DNA of 18,108 nt, from NCBI GenBank assembly GCA_031552995.1, contig JAVBMB010000025.1:1-18108 (forward strand), in the 5' to 3' direction. Position 1 is the first letter of the stretch, and each line of letters opens with the position of its first letter. The DNA is from JAVBMB01 sp031552995. Its GTDB lineage: Bacteria > Bacillota > Clostridia > Oscillospirales > Butyricicoccaceae. Position numbers and translations under genes: made by a program. The notes under the pieces were generated by a model. That model had not been told where the DNA came from. It worked only from the letters and a program-made list of their open reading frames with translations, and searched no databases. Of the stretch, positions 1 to 7,891 are shown in pieces.

Positions 1-647
1 TCGGCGCGGCGAAACGCCGACACAAACAGCGGCACAAGCACGGGCACAAGCGCCTTGGCGCGGCGAAGGATGTTTCCGCTTTCAAAATCAGCCCCGCGCG
101 ATTTTTGCGCCGACATAATTTTATCGGTCTCCTCAATAAGCGTCGGGATGAAGCGCATAGCGATTGTCATCATCATGGCGAACTCGTGCACCGGAACCTT
201 GATTTTTTTAAGCGGGCTGAGCAGGCGCTCTATGGCGTCGGTAAGCGCAATCGGGGATGTCGTATATGTCAGAAGAGATGTGACTGCAATAAGCATGATG
301 ATGCGCGATGTCAGGAACACGGCAGACGCAACTCCCTGGCGTGTGACCGTGAATATCCAAAACGAGAACAGCGCGTCGCCCGGGGTGTAAAGCATATTCA
401 GCACTCCGGTGAATGTAACAAGAATGATTATCGGCTTGAGGCTTTTAAACACAAGCTTTGGCGATATGCGCGACACCGCGATGACGGCGACGACGCACAC
501 AAGGCATGTCAGATAGGCCCAGACGCCCTGCGCCATAAACAGCGCGACGATGAACAGTATCAGCATCAGTATCTTGCTGCGCGGGTCGAGCCTGTGCACG
601 ACGCTTGTTCCCGGGAAGAACTGGCCTAGCGTAATGTCCTTAAGCAT
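1..647 (-). CDS. ecfT: EcfT, transmembrane subunit of ECF vitamin/metal transporter (partial, C-terminus off the window)
   Basis: EcfT is the membrane scaffold of energy-coupling factor importers. It couples the EcfA1/EcfA2 ATPases to interchangeable substrate-binding S components. I translated the minus strand from the ATG at 647 and read about 215 residues without a stop; the family is usually about 265 aa, so the C-terminus lies left of position 1. The N-terminus has the family-like stretch with HRLDPRSK (residues 18-25), followed by hydrophobic segments near 26-58, 70-88 and 107-130. The cytoplasmic coupling region shows MRFIPTL (164-170) and QKSRGADF (181-188), matching the first Ala-Arg-Gly-type coupling helix; the second such motif should lie just past the edge, after FRRA. 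The ATG overlaps the end of ecfA2 by 8 bases, so translation is probably coupled. No S component gene is visible, which fits a shared (group II) module. Family assignment is firm. Confidence 0.93.
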   Translation of the reverse strand, partial: MLKDITLGQFFPGTSVVHRLDPRSKILMLILFIVALFMAQGVWAYLTCLVCVVAVIAVSRISPKLVFKSLKPIIILVTFTGVLNMLYTPGDALFSFWIFTVTRQGVASAVFLTSRIIMLIAVTSLLTYTTSPIALTDAIERLLSPLKKIKVPVHEFAMMMTIAMRFIPTLIEETDKIMSAQKSRGADFESGNILRRAKALVPVLVPLFVSAFRRA

Positions 648-1503
648 GGCGTCCACCCCTGTCTCTTATGGCGCGCACTGCCTGCTCGACGGTGTATACG
701 GCGGTGTCGATGTCAACCCCAAGCTCTTTAAGGCGCAGGAACACCTGCGTTATCTGCGGCACATCAAGGCCGGACTCAATAAGCTCCTGCGCACGAAGGA
801 ACACATCGCGCGCAGCGCCTTGCATCAGCACGCCGCCGTCCTTCATCACAACGATTCGGTCGGCCATGCGCGCGGCGTCCTCCATACTGTGCGTGACAAA
901 TATCACCGTCGTCGCGTGTATGCGGTGATATTCCTTAATAAACCTGAACACATCCTCGCGCCCGGCGGGGTCAAGCCCCGCCATCGGCTCGTCAAGCACG
1001 AGAACCTCAGGCTCCATCGCGAACACCCCGGCGAGCGCGACACGGCGCTTTTGCCCGCCGGACAACTCAAACGGGGATTTGTCCAGCAGTTCATCGGGTA
1101 CGCCGGTCGTCGCGGCGGCCGCGCGCACACGGCGGTCAATCTCCTGCTTTTCAAGCCCCATATTTTTTGGGCCGAAGGCGATATCGAGGTAAACAGTCTC
1201 CTCAAACAATTGATATTCGGGGTACTGGAACACAAGCCCGACGGCAAAACGCGCGGCGCGCGTCATCTCCTTGGACTGATGTATGTCCTCTCCGTTTATC
1301 AGCACGCGCCCCGTCGTCGGCTTGAGCAAACCGTTAAAATGCTGTATAAGTGTTGATTTGCCGCTGCCGGTATGGCCGATAAGGCCGATGAACTCGCCGC
1401 TGTTCGCAACAAAATCCACACCGGCTACCGCAACTTTTTCAAACGGCGTACCGGCGCTGTATACATGTGTCAGCGATTCAACCTGCAATACTACGTTGTT
1501 CAA
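640..1503 (-). CDS. ecfA2: EcfA2, energy-coupling factor transporter ATP-binding protein
   Basis: ABC-type ATPase that pairs with EcfA1 to power ECF importers at the inner face of the membrane. From the chosen start the protein is 287 aa, the usual length. Walker A GHTGSGKST lies at about residues 43-51, the Q-loop region is FQYPEYQLFEETV, the signature LSGGQ is at 147-151, Walker B VLVLDE at 167-172, and the switch histidine is in VTHSMEDA. A longer frame opens at an ATG at 1545, but that would overlap ecfA1 by 46 bases. The TTG at 1503 forms a 4-base TTGA overlap with the ecfA1 stop and has an AGGGGA ribosome site inside the ecfA1 tail, so I take the TTG. The proline in DEPMAGL and the order behind ecfA1 fit the EcfA2 (CbiO2) paralog. 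It sits between ecfA1 and ecfT in one transcription unit. Confidence 0.95.
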   Translation of the reverse strand: MNNVVLQVESLTHVYSAGTPFEKVAVAGVDFVANSGEFIGLIGHTGSGKSTLIQHFNGLLKPTTGRVLINGEDIHQSKEMTRAARFAVGLVFQYPEYQLFEETVYLDIAFGPKNMGLEKQEIDRRVRAAAATTGVPDELLDKSPFELSGGQKRRVALAGVFAMEPEVLVLDEPMAGLDPAGREDVFRFIKEYHRIHATTVIFVTHSMEDAARMADRIVVMKDGGVLMQGAARDVFLRAQELIESGLDVPQITQVFLRLKELGVDIDTAVYTVEQAVRAIRDRGGRHA

Positions 1504-2348
1504 CTTATTGTTTCCCCTATATAGCGCATCACAAGCGCGGCGCACTCGTCAACAGTCAGTTCGGTCAGCGGAAGCGCGGCGCCTGTCTCACGGTTTATAT
1601 CGTATATCAGTTCTATCGTCTGCGGCACTGCCAGCGACATGCCCCGCACGCGCTCCACCTGCGAAAACACATCCCTGGGCGTGCCGTCCATCTCAATCCT
1701 GCCGTCGCTCATCACAATAACCCGCCCGGCCAATGCCGCTTCATCCATATGGTGGGTAATCAGAACTATTGTTATACCCTTTTCACGGTTCAGCCGCCCA
1801 ATTGACTTAAGCACCTCCCGCCTGCCGGCGGGGTCGAGCATGGCTGTCGGCTCGTCCATGACAATGACTTTAGGCTCCATAGCAAGCACACCGGCAATAG
1901 CAACGCGCTGTTTTTGCCCGCCGGACAGCAGATGCGGCGCGTGCTTCGCGTACTGCGTCATGCCGACGGCCGCGAGAGCCTCGTCGACTCTGCGGCGGAT
2001 ATCCTCCGGCGGCATGCCGATGTTCTCGCACGCGAAAGCGACATCCTCCTCGACGACGGTTGCGACAATCTGGTTATCCGGGTTTTGGAACACCATGCCG
2101 GCCGCCTTGCGCACATCAAACACGCGGTTGTCATCAGCTGTGTCGATTCCGTCGACATACACCGCACCGCCGCTTGGCAGCAGTATGGCGTTGAGGTGCT
2201 TGGCAAATGTTGACTTTCCACTGCCGTTATGCCCAAGCACAGCTACAAACTCGCCCGGCTCGATGTCAACAGTCACGTCGTCAATCGCCGGGGACGGGTC
2301 GTCTTTTCCATATTTAAATGTAAGCCCTCTCGCGCTGATTATCGGCAT
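1500..2348 (-). CDS. ecfA1: EcfA1, energy-coupling factor transporter ATP-binding protein
   Basis: First ATPase of the ECF transporter module. It forms a heterodimer with EcfA2 and drives uptake of vitamins or metal ions through EcfT and various S proteins. The 282-aa protein has Walker A GHNGSGKST (39-47), Q-loop FQNPDNQ (87-93), signature LSGGQKQR (141-148), Walker B VIVMDE (161-166) and the switch His in ITHHMDEA (about 197-204). The ATG at 2348 is preceded by AAGGAGG eight bases upstream, a strong ribosome site. It starts 26 bases after the methyltransferase gene, with no obvious terminator between them, so both probably share the promoter at 3299-3327. In many Firmicutes this module follows rplQ in the ribosomal-protein cluster; here it does not. 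The A1/A2 distinction rests on gene order and overall resemblance. Confidence 0.95.
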   Translation of the reverse strand: MPIISARGLTFKYGKDDPSPAIDDVTVDIEPGEFVAVLGHNGSGKSTFAKHLNAILLPSGGAVYVDGIDTADDNRVFDVRKAAGMVFQNPDNQIVATVVEEDVAFACENIGMPPEDIRRRVDEALAAVGMTQYAKHAPHLLSGGQKQRVAIAGVLAMEPKVIVMDEPTAMLDPAGRREVLKSIGRLNREKGITIVLITHHMDEAALAGRVIVMSDGRIEMDGTPRDVFSQVERVRGMSLAVPQTIELIYDINRETGAALPLTELTVDECAALVMRYIGETIS

Positions 2349-2374
2349 GAGCCGGCCTCCTTATTCTGATGTAG

Positions 2375-3232
2375 TCAGCGCTGCCATCTGCCCGTGTGAC
2401 CGCACGGCAGCGCGAGCCCGGTCGATGTGACACGCAGCCCTAGCTCGTCGGCCTGTACGCTGCCCCCACATTTTGTCTGCACGAGTGAGCCTAGCAGATA
2501 CGCCGCGACCGACGGCGAAACACCGGCTGTATATGAGTTGATGATAAAAAAAAGAGGGTCATCGCTGAGAAGCTGCGCGCACAGCTCTACAAGCGAGGCG
2601 ATTTGTTCCTCGAACCGCCACACCTCGCCCGACGGGCCTCGCCCGTAGGACGGCGGATCCATGATGATGCCGTCGTACTTGCGGCCACGGGTAATCTCTC
2701 TTTTGATGAACTTGACGCAATCGTCAACAATATACCGTATACTTGCGCCTCCAAGGCCGCTGAGACGGGCATTTTCCTTTGCCCAGCTAACCATACCGCG
2801 CGCGGCGTCTACATGGCACACCTCGGCGCCGGCGGCGGCTGCGGCAAGCGTAGCGCCCCCTGTGTAGGCAAACAGATTCAACACCGATGCCCTGCCCGCG
2901 CGAGCTTTGATTTTGTCGCCGATAAAATCCCAATTGGCAGCCTGCTCGGGGAATACGCCTGTGTGCTTAAAGCTCATCGGTTTGACATTGAATGTCAGCG
3001 CACGGTATTTTATATTCCAGCCGGCGGGCAGGGCTTTTACATCCCAACTGCCGCCGCCCGAGTTAGAGCGGTTATATGTCGCGTCGGCTGCGTTCCACAG
3101 CCGGTGCCCATAGGGCTTCCACAGCGCTTGAGGGTCCGGCCGCACGAGAATATGCTTCCCCCACCGCTCCAGCCGTCTGCCGTCGCCGCAGTCGAGAAGC
3201 TCGTATTCCTTCCATCCGTCACTGATCCACAT
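2375..3232 (-). CDS. RlmI/RlmK-like class I SAM-dependent methyltransferase
   Basis: A 285-aa methyltransferase of the COG1092-like group, whose characterised members (RlmI, RlmK) modify 23S rRNA. The substrate here is not established. The N-terminal 85 residues contain the family-like stretch ERWGKHILVRPDPQALW (22-38), and FKHTGVFPEQAANW (88-101) precedes the catalytic domain. SAM-binding motif I is NLFAYTGG (119-126), an acidic residue follows in HVDAARGMVSW (140-150), and the motif IV equivalent is DPPSYGRG (192-199). It is over 100 residues shorter than E. coli RlmI (about 396 aa), and I see no clear full PUA domain at the N-terminus. The ATG at 3232 has AAAGGAA upstream. A near-consensus promoter lies 67 bases further upstream. 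It is the first gene of a likely operon with ecfA1-ecfA2-ecfT. The fold is certain; the rRNA target is inference. Confidence 0.85.
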   Translation of the reverse strand: MWISDGWKEYELLDCGDGRRLERWGKHILVRPDPQALWKPYGHRLWNAADATYNRSNSGGGSWDVKALPAGWNIKYRALTFNVKPMSFKHTGVFPEQAANWDFIGDKIKARAGRASVLNLFAYTGGATLAAAAAGAEVCHVDAARGMVSWAKENARLSGLGGASIRYIVDDCVKFIKREITRGRKYDGIIMDPPSYGRGPSGEVWRFEEQIASLVELCAQLLSDDPLFFIINSYTAGVSPSVAAYLLGSLVQTKCGGSVQADELGLRVTSTGLALPCGHTGRWQR

Positions 3233-3298
3233 ACGCTGTTCCTTTCGGCACGCCTGCCAAAGTAAACGGCGATGTGCCGTCAGGCGCTATATCGATTA

Positions 3299-3327
3299 AT
3301 TTTATCACTAACGCCCTTCATAGTCAA
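3299..3327 (-). promoter_or_regulatory. Sigma-A-type promoter for the methyltransferase-ecfA1A2T operon
   Basis: On the minus strand TTGACT (3327-3322) is separated by exactly 17 bases from TAAAAT (3304-3299). TGA directly before the -10 gives an extended -10 (TG-n) as well. Transcription would start near 3292, about 60 bases before the methyltransferase ATG. Motif match only; no transcript data. Confidence 0.75.
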
Positions 3328-3372
3328 TAACAGAAGGCGCACTACAGCGCGGACAAATATTTACGTGCGGCA

Positions 3373-3401
3373 TTGCGCGGCGCGCTTTTTTTTGATATTA
3401 T
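3373..3401 (+). promoter_or_regulatory. Possible promoter for the Na/Pi cotransporter gene
   Basis: TTGCGC (3373-3378), a 17-base spacer containing a T-run, then TATTAT (3396-3401). The -10 is good, but the -35 matches the consensus only in its first half. The leader would be about 100 bases and would include the direct repeats at 3405-3429. The rest of 3233-3509 holds no gene that I can support. Confidence 0.35.
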
Positions 3402-3404
3402 TTA

Positions 3405-3429
3405 TTCATACTATTCACGACTATTCACG
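3405..3429 (+). repeat. Short direct repeats (TTCATA, TTCACG, TTCACG), possible response-regulator boxes
   Basis: Three hexamers TTCATA (3405-3410), TTCACG (3414-3419) and TTCACG (3424-3429) recur every 9-10 bases. The last two belong to a perfect tandem 10-mer ACTATTCACG (3410-3419 and 3420-3429). Firmicutes PhoP binds direct repeats close to TTAACA with roughly one helical turn between them, and the downstream gene is a phosphate-type transporter, so a Pho box is possible. This is an inference from pattern and context. Confidence 0.35.
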
Positions 3430-3509
3430 GCATCGCGCGGCGGCAAGGTCGGATTTGTGCTGTCGTGCGATTTTACGCGCCGCGATAACCACATTTTGGA
3501 GGTGACGCC

Positions 3510-5288
3510 TTGGATTTTGTCTCTGTCCTAAAGTTCCTTGGCGGGCTCGGCCTGCTGCTTTACGGTATGACCGTCATGGGTGGGGCACTTGAAAGCCTGG
3601 CCGGAGAGCGACTTGAACGTACACTGGGGAAGATGACCGGCAATCTGTTCAAGGCCGTCGCGCTCGGCGCGCTAGTTACCGCCGTCATTCAAAGCTCTAC
3701 CGGCACAACGGTCATGGTTGTCGGGTTTGTCAACGCCGGCATCATGAACCTTAATCAGGCGGTCGGCATTATCATGGGCGCCAATATCGGCACGACGATA
3801 ACGGCGCAGCTTTTGCGCCTCGATTCGTCCGGCGCTGGAAGTTCGCTGCTGCAATACCTCAAGCCGTCGGTGCTGTGCTATTTTGCTATCGCCGCCGGCG
3901 CGATATTCATCATGTTCGCCAGGCGCAGGAAGCTTAAGACGACCGGCGAGATCTTCATCGGTATAGGCATGCTGTTTTTGGGTATGGCTGTCATGGAGGG
4001 CTCGGTAGCGGCGCTAAGCGACTTGCCGGCGTTTAAGCAGATGTTTATTACGCTGCAAAACCCGCTGCTGGGCATTTTGGTCGGCACCGTCGTCACGGCG
4101 ATACTTCACAGCTCGGCAGCGTCAGTCGGTATATTGCAGGCGGCAGCCGCGACAGGTGCCGTCACGTATTCGGCGGCGCTGCCAATCATTATGGGCCAGA
4201 ACATCGGAACGTGTATCACAGCGCTCACCTCGTCGCTGGGCGGCAACAGGAACGCCAAGCGGGCGGCATTTATCCATTTTTATTTCAATCTAATCGGGTC
4301 GATTATATTTATCGCGGGGATATTCGGCCTGAATGCCGTTTTTCGTTTTCCGTTCTGGGACGCGTTTATTACAAAGGCGGCAATCGCGAACTTCCATACG
4401 CTGTTTAACATTGTGACGACGATATTGTTCCTGCCGTTTTCCAAACTTCTTGTCAAGCTTGCCGAGAAGACGATACGCGCAACAGGCAACCAGGATATGT
4501 CGGACGAGCTTACGCGCCTTGACCCGAGACTGTACCCGACACCGTCCGTAGCTATAGAGCAGTGCCACAGGGTTGTGTGCTCGATGGGGCAGCTTGCGCT
4601 GACAAACTTCCTTGATGTCAACAACGCTATCACGCGAAAAGCTCCGTTTTCACAGCCCCGTTTTCTGGAAAATGAGGACTTGCTTGACAGGTGCGAAGCG
4701 CGCCTGAACGCCTATATGGTGGGCATGAAGGATGTCGACCTGGGCAGCGGCAAGCGCCAATACGCCGAGATACTTCACGCAATAGGCGACTATGAGCGGA
4801 TTGGTGATTACTGCGAGAACCTGATGGATCAATATGTGCTGATAACCGAAAAGCAAGTGCATTTCTCCCATTCGGCCGTCGAAGAGCTGCTGATGATGAG
4901 CGAGGCGACCGAGGAAATTATCCGCATGACGAACGAATGCTATATGAACTCCAACCCGGCGATAATGCCGCGCATACAGGCGCTTGAGGATGTTATCGAC
5001 ACGATGAAAGAGACGCTTAAGAGCCGCCACATCGCAAGACTTCAGGCCGGGACATGTACTGTCAACAACGGTATACCCTTCCTCGATATCATCCATAACT
5101 ACGAGAAGATATCCGACCACTGCGCCAACATCGCCGTCTACGTCGCGATGTCGCAAGATCCCAGTCTTGAGTTTGATGTGCATGAGTTCAAAAAGAACAC
5201 TGTCAGCCGTATAAGCGACGAGTATATATCCTGGCTTGGGCAGTACGACACACGCTATGTAGGCGGTATGCCGGGCACGGAAGTTTGA
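3510..5288 (+). CDS. Na/Pi-type cotransporter with C-terminal PhoU-like domain
   Basis: Membrane transporter of the PF02690 (NptA/SLC34-like) family, expected to import phosphate with sodium. The 592-aa protein carries the family's inverted repeat twice: QSSTGTT at 61-67 followed by GANIGTT (90-96), and HSSAASV at 200-206 followed by GQNIGTC (229-235). Hydrophobic helices cover residues 5-315. The cytoplasmic part from about 345 to 575 is a helical PhoU-like domain with acidic and His-rich patches (EILHAIGDYERIGDYCENL and IIHNYEKISDHCANI), typical of the NptA/YjbB subgroup. The start is TTG at 3510, supported by GGAGGTGA at 3498-3505 with a 7-base gap after GGAGG; no ATG in frame fits as well. 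It is monocistronic between an upstream promoter region and the hairpin at 5313-5349. Substrate specificity is inferred from the family. Confidence 0.92.
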   Translation: MDFVSVLKFLGGLGLLLYGMTVMGGALESLAGERLERTLGKMTGNLFKAVALGALVTAVIQSSTGTTVMVVGFVNAGIMNLNQAVGIIMGANIGTTITAQLLRLDSSGAGSSLLQYLKPSVLCYFAIAAGAIFIMFARRRKLKTTGEIFIGIGMLFLGMAVMEGSVAALSDLPAFKQMFITLQNPLLGILVGTVVTAILHSSAASVGILQAAAATGAVTYSAALPIIMGQNIGTCITALTSSLGGNRNAKRAAFIHFYFNLIGSIIFIAGIFGLNAVFRFPFWDAFITKAAIANFHTLFNIVTTILFLPFSKLLVKLAEKTIRATGNQDMSDELTRLDPRLYPTPSVAIEQCHRVVCSMGQLALTNFLDVNNAITRKAPFSQPRFLENEDLLDRCEARLNAYMVGMKDVDLGSGKRQYAEILHAIGDYERIGDYCENLMDQYVLITEKQVHFSHSAVEELLMMSEATEEIIRMTNECYMNSNPAIMPRIQALEDVIDTMKETLKSRHIARLQAGTCTVNNGIPFLDIIHNYEKISDHCANIAVYVAMSQDPSLEFDVHEFKKNTVSRISDEYISWLGQYDTRYVGGMPGTEV

Positions 5289-5312
5289 ATTAATCCCACA
5301 GACAAAACAGAA

Positions 5313-5349
5313 CCGCCGTGCCCGAATACGGGCACGGCGGCGTTTTTTT
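5313..5349. terminator. Rho-independent terminator, shared by convergent Na/Pi cotransporter and RNase Y genes
   Basis: A perfect 12-bp stem (5313-5324 with 5329-5340) closes an AATA loop and is followed by CG and seven T on the plus strand. On the minus strand the stem is flanked by A-rich sequence upstream and TTCTGTTTTG downstream, so it could also stop RNase Y transcription, though the T-tract is weaker. It lies 24 bases after one gene and 3 bases after the other. Confidence 0.92.
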
Positions 5350-5352
5350 AGT

Positions 5353-6912
5353 CTATTTCGCGTAATCTACGGCCCTTGTCTCGCGCACGACATGAACCTT
5401 AATCTGCCCAGGATAGTTCAGCTCGTTCTCTATTTTCTTCGACAGCTCTCTGGCGAGGAACACCATATCGTCATCCTTAACTTCCTCCGGCTTGACGATG
5501 ATGCGTATCTCTCTTCCCGCTTGGAACGCGAAGCACTTGTCGACGCCTACCATGCTGCCGGCCAGCTCCTCAAGGCGCTCCAGGCGCTTGATGTACGCTT
5601 CGAGATTTTCCCTTCGTGCGCCCGGGCGGGCGGCTGATATGGCGTCGGCCGCCTGCACAAGGCAGGCCGTGATACTCTCGGCTTCAACTTCACCGTGGTG
5701 GGCGTGGATGGCATGTACGATTTCTTCTTTTTCGCGGTATTTGCGCGCAAGCTCGACGCCTATGGTGACGTGCGAGCCCTCAACCTCGTGTGTGACAGCC
5801 TTGCCGATGTCGTGCAGAAGCCCCGCGCGCTTTGCCGAGGCGACGTTAGCGCCGATTTCACCGGCGAGCAGCCCCGCTATATGGGCGACCTCTACCGAGT
5901 GCTTGAGCACATTCTGCCCGTAGCTTGTACGGTAATGCATCCTGCCGAGCAGCTTAACAAGCTCGGGATGTACGCCGTGGACGCCGGTCTCGAACAGCGC
6001 CCGGTCCCCTTCCTGCTTGATAGTGTTCTCAACCTCTTTAGAGGCTTTTTCTACCGTCTCCTCTATTCTGGCGGGGTGTATACGGCCGTCTGTGATAAGC
6101 TTTTCAAGCGACAGGCGCGCAATCTCCCTGCGGACAGGGTCGAAGCTGGACAGCGTAATCGCCTCCGGCGTGTCGTCGATAATGAGATCGACGCCGGTAA
6201 GTGTCTCAAGCGTACGGATATTACGCCCCTCCCGCCCGATTATGCGGCCTTTCATATCATCATTCGGCAGCGGAACAACCGAGACGGTCGCCTCGCTTGC
6301 ATGGTCGGCGGCGCAGCGCTGGATTGCGACCGACAATATCTCTCTGGCCTTGTTGTCGGCATCCTCACGCATCTGGCGGTCAATCTCACGCAGCTTAAGC
6401 GCCGCGTCGTGTCTCGCCTCATCTTCCACAAGCTTAACAAGATAACTCTTCGCATCCTCGGCGGTGAGTTCGGAGATTTTCTCCAGCATTTCGAGCTGGC
6501 CTTTTTTGATTGAGCGAATCTCCTCGTGTTCCTCTTCCACTTGCTTCAGCTTATTGCTCAGTTTTTCTTCCTTTGCTTCAATGCTCTCAAGCTTTTTTTC
6601 AATATTTTCTTCTTTTTGCTGGATGCGGCGTTCCTGCTTTTGAACCTCCGCCCGGCGTTCTTTAATCTCTTTATCGTTCTCAGCCCGCAGTTTATATATC
6701 TCTTCCCGAGCTTCGACGACAGACTCGCGCTTTTTCGATTCGGCGGCCTTTATAGCGTCATTAATGATCCGCTTTGCCTCGTCCTCGGCACTGCCTATTT
6801 CCTTTTCTGCAACATTTTTTCTGATTAAATATCCTGCAAAAACGCCAATGGCGACCGCGGCCAGCAAAGCAACCAAACTTACGACGATAAATGGTGTGCT
6901 TAAGGGTGGCAC
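5353..6912 (-). CDS. rny: Ribonuclease Y
   Basis: Membrane-anchored endoribonuclease that initiates mRNA decay in Firmicutes. From the GTG at 6912 the protein is 519 aa, the normal length. Order: N-terminal transmembrane helix (about 8-28), a long charged coiled coil (about 35-150), a KH RNA-binding domain with GRIIGREGRNIR (222-233), and a metal-dependent HD domain with His338 in LKHSVEVAH, the His-Asp pair at 367-368 (LLHDIGKA) and HAHHGEVE around 403-410. An upstream in-frame GTG at 6957 would add 15 residues, but the sequence AGGAGG sits 7 bases before the GTG at 6912, inside that extension, so I chose 6912. The gene stands alone, with its own near-consensus promoter at 7002-7030 and a hairpin just after the stop. 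Very secure. Confidence 0.97.
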   Translation of the reverse strand: MPPLSTPFIVVSLVALLAAVAIGVFAGYLIRKNVAEKEIGSAEDEAKRIINDAIKAAESKKRESVVEAREEIYKLRAENDKEIKERRAEVQKQERRIQQKEENIEKKLESIEAKEEKLSNKLKQVEEEHEEIRSIKKGQLEMLEKISELTAEDAKSYLVKLVEDEARHDAALKLREIDRQMREDADNKAREILSVAIQRCAADHASEATVSVVPLPNDDMKGRIIGREGRNIRTLETLTGVDLIIDDTPEAITLSSFDPVRREIARLSLEKLITDGRIHPARIEETVEKASKEVENTIKQEGDRALFETGVHGVHPELVKLLGRMHYRTSYGQNVLKHSVEVAHIAGLLAGEIGANVASAKRAGLLHDIGKAVTHEVEGSHVTIGVELARKYREKEEIVHAIHAHHGEVEAESITACLVQAADAISAARPGARRENLEAYIKRLERLEELAGSMVGVDKCFAFQAGREIRIIVKPEEVKDDDMVFLARELSKKIENELNYPGQIKVHVVRETRAVDYAK

Positions 6913-7001
6913 GCTTGTTCCTCCTAATCTATATTTACATGCCGTAGGGTTGCTCACCGGTTTTCATCAGATGACCATAAAGCCCCAGCATATTTAAAAT
7001 A

Positions 7002-7030
7002 ATTCTATATCTTTATAGAGAGCCTGTCAA
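7002..7030 (-). promoter_or_regulatory. Sigma-A-type promoter of the RNase Y gene
   Basis: On the minus strand, consensus TTGACA (7030-7025), a 17-base spacer and TAGAAT (7007-7002). Transcription would begin near 6995, giving a leader of about 80 bases before the GTG at 6912. This is one of the best promoter matches in the window. Confidence 0.85.
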
Positions 7031-7080
7031 GATATGTGTAAAAAAATAAAGAAAATGCTAGATTTTTCTCAAAATCAAAC

Positions 7081-7098
7081 AGGCCGCATATGCGGCCT
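7081..7098 (-). terminator. Palindromic hairpin after the SleB-like gene, probable terminator
   Basis: An 18-base perfect palindrome (AGGCCGCA, then TA, then TGCGGCCT) lies about 20 bases past the sleB-like stop. On the minus strand it is followed by GTTTGATTTTGAG, an imperfect T-rich tail. It separates the hydrolase from the RNase Y promoter. Confidence 0.6.
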
Positions 7099-7117
7099 TG
7101 CTGCCAGCTTCGCTGCT

Positions 7118-7819
7118 TTATTTGGCAAATACATGCTCCCCTATCGTCATTACAACCTCGCGCGACAGTATCCACTTGCTTGTCGATTTCTCCGGATTAT
7201 AAAAATATATCGCGCCACCGGTAGGGTCGCTTCCGTTTATGCAGTCCTGCGCCGCCTTGCGCGCCGAATCGGTTATCGTGACGCGGTCAAACTCTCCGTT
7301 TGCCACCGGACTGAACGCGCCGGGCTGATACAGTACACCTGCTACGGTGTTGGGGAAGCTGGGATGGTCGACGCGGTTGAGGATTACGGCCCCGACCGCC
7401 ACCTGCCCGGTATACGGTTCACCTCGCGCCTCGGCCGATATCATGCGCGCCAGCAGATACATATCATTGTCCCGGCTGCTTCCGCTTGAACTGCCCGAGC
7501 CTCCGTCGGAGCCGCCCGACGATATGCCGAGCGCGGCGAGCGTTTTTTCTCCGCACACGCCATCAGCCTTAAGGCCGTTAACCTGCTGGAACGACCGCAC
7601 AGCGGCCTCAGTCTGCCCTCCGTACACGCCGTCAATAGAGCCGTTAAAATAGCCCCAGCGCTTTAGCTTTGTCTGAATCACCTTTACGGTTTCCCCGGTC
7701 GAGCCGTTTTTATATGTCGCCGCATTGACTCCTGTGAACTCTGTCAGCGCAATTATCAGCACTACATTTAACATGAATATCACGGCAATTTGAATGAACT
7801 GAGTTTTTGTTATTTTCAT
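7118..7819 (-). CDS. SleB-like spore cortex-lytic / cell wall hydrolase with peptidoglycan-binding domain
   Basis: Predicted exported peptidoglycan hydrolase. SleB-family enzymes cleave cortex peptidoglycan as lytic transglycosylases during germination. The 233-aa protein has a signal or anchor sequence (1-33: a basic KITK stretch, then a hydrophobic run ending near VNAA), a PG_binding_1 domain (about 38-97, with VKVIQTKLKRWGYF and the FQQVNGLKADGVCG pattern), a Gly/Ser-rich linker (100-117) and a Hydrolase_2 catalytic domain (118-233). The likely catalytic Glu130 lies in ISAEARGEP, and VAVGAVILNRV follows. The ATG at 7819 has GGAG upstream; a more upstream ATG at 7861 would put residues ahead of the signal peptide and was not chosen. 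In other spore formers sleB is often paired with ypeB; none is seen here. A vegetative wall hydrolase is possible, but the domain order matches SleB. Confidence 0.86.
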   Translation of the reverse strand: MKITKTQFIQIAVIFMLNVVLIIALTEFTGVNAATYKNGSTGETVKVIQTKLKRWGYFNGSIDGVYGGQTEAAVRSFQQVNGLKADGVCGEKTLAALGISSGGSDGGSGSSSGSSRDNDMYLLARMISAEARGEPYTGQVAVGAVILNRVDHPSFPNTVAGVLYQPGAFSPVANGEFDRVTITDSARKAAQDCINGSDPTGGAIYFYNPEKSTSKWILSREVVMTIGEHVFAK

Positions 7820-7891
7820 GGTGTGTATCTCCAGTGTTATATTGTTGTAAGTCCGCTGCAATTTTCGTCTGTTTTATTTTTTACAGTGATG

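Noticed and set aside
550..1356. Long open frame (268 codons) on the plus strand opposite ecfA2
   Set aside because: The minus strand has an unmistakable ATPase with all motifs; the plus frame has no family resemblance and is rich in Arg/His, as expected for a shadow in GC-rich DNA.
2349..2374. Possible terminator between the methyltransferase and ecfA1
   Set aside because: Only 26 bases holding the ecfA1 ribosome site; no stem followed by T-run, so the genes are taken as one unit.
1639..2430. 263-codon plus-strand frame opposite ecfA1
   Set aside because: Antisense to a complete EcfA1; Ser/Thr-rich low-quality composition and no family match.
3272..3505. 77-codon plus-strand frame in the gap before the Na/Pi transporter
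   Set aside because: No ribosome site, covers both divergent promoters and the T-run, and its composition does not look like a protein.
5695..6513. 272-codon plus-strand frame opposite RNase Y
   Set aside because: Fully antisense to the KH and HD domains of RNase Y; no plausible product.
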